Translations under genes and position numbers: made by a program
The notes under the pieces: model-generated
Seen by the model: the letters and a program-made list of their open reading frames with translations, nothing else
Told to the model about the DNA's origin: nothing
Database searches by the model: none
Shown here: piece by piece, positions 5,989 through 7,629 of the stretch
How positions within the stretch are numbered: the stretch's first letter is position 1
Layout of the letters: each line of letters opens with the position of its first letter
NCBI GenBank assembly: GCA_001770235.1
Contig: MEQN01000001.1
Coordinates: forward strand, 1 to 7,629
Length of the DNA: 7,629 nt
Source of the DNA: Betaproteobacteria bacterium RBG_16_58_11
GTDB lineage: Bacteria; Pseudomonadota; Gammaproteobacteria; Burkholderiales; Thiobacteraceae
Direction: 5' to 3'

Positions 5989-6643
5989 ACTGCCCGGTCG
6001 CCAGCACCCACACGCCAAGCACGCCGTTGGTGACCGCATGCGCGAAGATGGCGTAATTGAGATGTCCGGTGCGGCGATACAGCCAGGCATAGACGAGGCC
6101 GGCGAAGATGCCCGCCAACCATTGATGATGTTCGAAGCCGAACACCACACTCGAAATCAACATCGCAGGCAGCGTCACCGTGGCGGGATGCACGCTGAGG
6201 AAATCGCTGCGAACCACCCAGCGCATCAGATAGGAGCGCCAGAACAACTCCTCCATCAGCGGCACCACCAAAGCCGCGCCGGCGAGGCGAAACCCGGCCA
6301 ACAGCCAATCAATCCGGCCCTCGTCGCGCGGATCGTAGCCCGCGCCGGGCTCGCCCAGCACCGCCCAGGAGAAATCCAAGCCGACCCAAACCGCGAATAC
6401 GGTCAAGCCTGCGCCCAAGGACAAGGCGGCATCGCCGAGCGAGAATTTGAAACCGCGCAGCTCCGTATACGACAGCCGGAACGTGGCGAGCACGCCCAGC
6501 ACCAGCAGGATTTTCAGCGGATACAACCAACGCGCATCGAACTCGGTAAACAGATGATGCGCCTGCCCTTCCAGCGCCAGAATCACGAGATAAAGCGCGA
6601 AGGGAGCAATGCGCGCGAGGGCGGGAAAATGGGCTATGCGCAT
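5975..6643 (-). CDS. CPBP/CAAX-type intramembrane metalloprotease of the exosortase locus
   Basis: A 222-residue polytopic inner-membrane protein with the motifs of the CPBP (Abi, CAAX-protease-like) family: Glu131-Glu132 with Arg136 in MEELFWRSYL, FGFEHH (168-173) with His172, and His202/Asn206 in AHAVTNG. These residues should bind a metal and place the catalytic water, so the protein looks catalytically competent. Several hydrophobic segments cover about residues 13-25, 43-55, 75-95, 115-130, 155-170, 175-190 and 205-216. A related CAAX-protease-like family is often found with exosortase and PEP-CTERM gene sets; its substrate is not established. The ATG at 6643 is 57 bases after the epsD stop and is preceded by a pyrimidine-rich stretch, not a Shine-Dalgarno. 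An in-frame TAA six codons upstream excludes a longer ATG start. Its end overlaps the start of epsL. Confidence 0.88.
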   Translation of the reverse strand: MRIAHFPALARIAPFALYLVILALEGQAHHLFTEFDARWLYPLKILLVLGVLATFRLSYTELRGFKFSLGDAALSLGAGLTVFAVWVGLDFSWAVLGEPGAGYDPRDEGRIDWLLAGFRLAGAALVVPLMEELFWRSYLMRWVVRSDFLSVHPATVTLPAMLISSVVFGFEHHQWLAGIFAGLVYAWLYRRTGHLNYAIFAHAVTNGVLGVWVLATGQWSYW

Positions 6644-6673
6644 GTGGGTAGGAAAGGGAATTTATGCGGGGAT

Positions 6674-6695
6674 TTGCGCCACCAAGGATGCGCAA
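6674..6695. repeat. Small hairpin between epsD and the protease gene
   Basis: TTGCGC (6674-6679) and GCGCAA (6690-6695) form a 6-bp stem with a 10-base loop, starting 5 bases after the epsD TAA on the minus strand. It is not followed by a T-run. It may be a weak stability or processing element; chance is also possible. Confidence 0.25.
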
Positions 6696-6700
6696 CCGGA

Positions 6701-7629
6701 TTACTTCAGCCCTGACAAGCCGCGCTCCATCGCGTTCGCGTTGGACTTCTCGCCGGCCTTCACGCTCGGGCTTTCGCTCGCGGCGGCGGCAGGAACGGCG
6801 GCCTTGGCTTGTGCGGCCGATGGCTCTTTGCCGAGATCAACATAGTCGCCCAGATATTCGATCTTGGACGCGTCGCGCACTTTTTTCATTTCGGCGCTGG
6901 CCAATTCAAGGTTCTTTTGATTCGATAAAAATTTTTCGATCGCCGGTTTAGCCTGCGCTTCGGTCACCGGCTGCGCTTGCGAGCCCAGCATGAGGATCAC
7001 CAGCGTGCCCTCGGGCGAGCTCAAGGTGCCGATCTGCCCGTCTTGCAGCTTGGCGATGCGGCTCAAAAAATCCGGCGGCACCTGCTCGGGCGCGCGCACC
7101 GAGTTGACTACCTTGAAGGGAATGTTGCGCGCCTTGAGCCATTGCGCGATATCGGCCAGCGATTTTTTGCTCTTTTCCAATTCCTTTTGCAACTCGGCCT
7201 GCTGCTCGGCATTCATCGCCGCGGCCATATCCTGGGTGCGGTAAACGCGGCGCTGCTCGAACAATTCCGGATGTTGCTTGTAATAGGCCTTGATGTCGGC
7301 ATCGCCGGGCTTTACCGGCTTGACTTGGCGCGCCAGATAAGTCTGGGCCAAAAATTGGCGGCGCGAAAATTCCAGTGTCTGCACCACCTGCGGGTCGCGG
7401 TCGAGCTTGGCTTCAAGCGCTTTTTGATACAGCATTTCCTGCTCGACCAAGGCGCGCAGCACTTGCTTCGACGCCTCCTTGGCTTGCGCCTCGTTCTGCG
7501 GGGCCAAGCGTTGCAGTGCAAAGTTGATCTGATGCACCGTGATCTCGCTGCCGTTCACCTTGGCCACGACTTGCGTTTTAGCCTTGCTGTCGGCTTTGTC
7601 CTTGCCGCCGCAGCCCGCCACGGCGCTCA
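6701..7629 (-). CDS. epsD: EpsD-type peptidyl-prolyl isomerase-like lipoprotein, 5' end cut by window edge
   Basis: A SurA/PpiC-like periplasmic protein of exopolysaccharide loci, about 308 residues in the window. The frame is open to the right edge and the first residues read SAVAGCGGKD, a lipobox with Cys at 7612-7610. The GTG at 7621 is thus an internal codon, and the signal peptide start lies outside the window. The mature part has a SurA_N-like helical region (KVNGSEITVHQINFALQRL through ARQVKPVKPGD) and a degenerate parvulin region containing DFLSRIAKLQDGQIGTLSS, about 125-215 residues after the Cys. An Ala/Pro-rich linker and a short tail ending ERGLSGLK follow. Parvulin active-site residues are not clearly preserved, so it may act as a chaperone or assembly factor more than an isomerase. 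The stop is TAA at 6703-6701. Confidence 0.86.
   Translation of the reverse strand, partial: SAVAGCGGKDKADSKAKTQVVAKVNGSEITVHQINFALQRLAPQNEAQAKEASKQVLRALVEQEMLYQKALEAKLDRDPQVVQTLEFSRRQFLAQTYLARQVKPVKPGDADIKAYYKQHPELFEQRRVYRTQDMAAAMNAEQQAELQKELEKSKKSLADIAQWLKARNIPFKVVNSVRAPEQVPPDFLSRIAKLQDGQIGTLSSPEGTLVILMLGSQAQPVTEAQAKPAIEKFLSNQKNLELASAEMKKVRDASKIEYLGDYVDLGKEPSAAQAKAAVPAAAASESPSVKAGEKSNANAMERGLSGLK

Noticed and set aside
5979..6308. Upstream extension of the epsL frame to 504 codons
   Set aside because: The extra 110 residues overlap the protease gene out of frame and would bury the signal peptide; the coupled GTG at 5978 explains the start better.
5564..6715. 383-codon open frame on the plus strand
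   Set aside because: It lies opposite epsL and the protease gene, is rich in Arg, His, Gln and Pro with no recognisable domain, and is the typical antisense shadow of GC-rich coding DNA.
7619..7621. GTG at 7621 as the true start of epsD
   Set aside because: The frame remains open to the edge and reads SAVAGCGG, a lipobox that needs an upstream signal peptide; the start must lie outside the window.
1..7629. CRISPR arrays, tRNA or rRNA genes, insertion sequences, phage genes or att sites
   Set aside because: No regularly spaced repeats, cloverleaf, rRNA-like sequence, transposase motif or integrase was seen; all major genes fit one exopolysaccharide/exosortase operon.

Overview
The window is part of an exopolysaccharide biosynthesis and export locus of the methanolan (Eps) type, linked to an exosortase B (XrtB)/PEP-CTERM protein-sorting system. 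All nine genes I can support lie on the minus strand, so the transcript reads from right to left. The GC-rich sequence and this gene set (epsD, CAAX-type protease, epsL, epsE, epsF, epsG, xrtB, epsI) suggest a Gram-negative betaproteobacterium, for example of the Nitrosomonadales or Rhodocyclales. The exact taxon cannot be read from the window. Both edges cut genes: epsD lacks its first few residues at the right edge, and only the first 32 codons of epsI remain at the left edge.

Layout in transcription order. (1) 7629-6701: EpsD, a periplasmic SurA/PpiC-like lipoprotein whose lipobox is still visible. (2) 6643-5975: a CPBP/CAAX-type membrane protease with its catalytic motifs. (3) 5978-4794: EpsL, an outer-membrane beta-barrel candidate whose GTG start overlaps the stop of the protease gene. 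(4) A 201-base gap, then an unrecognised 89-residue protein at 4592-4323 with a very strong ribosome binding site. (5) A 172-base gap with a strong bulged hairpin and a 9-bp inverted repeat. (6) A tightly packed block: EpsE (4150-3362), EpsF (3347-1959), EpsG (1916-1029), XrtB (1026-133) and EpsI (97-1), with gaps of 14, 42, 2 and 35 bases.

How the parts probably work together. EpsF (polysaccharide co-polymerase) and EpsG (its partner P-loop ATPase/tyrosine-kinase-like protein) control chain length at the inner membrane. EpsE links the periplasm to the outer membrane. EpsL is the likely outer-membrane component, and EpsD a periplasmic folding or assembly factor. XrtB is a transpeptidase-like enzyme expected to cut PEP-CTERM sorting signals; EpsI and the CPBP protease are its usual companions. 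No PEP-CTERM substrate and no glycosyltransferase, flippase or polymerase gene lies in this window.

I see no wholly new system. The points most worth a second look are: EpsG has Ala where the Walker A lysine is expected and carries an N-terminal MshEN-like tandem motif of the kind that can bind c-di-GMP; EpsE lacks both a lipobox and a Wza-type C-terminal membrane helix, which makes EpsL a candidate exit pore; and the small unknown gene and structured leader sit exactly at the epsL/epsE junction.
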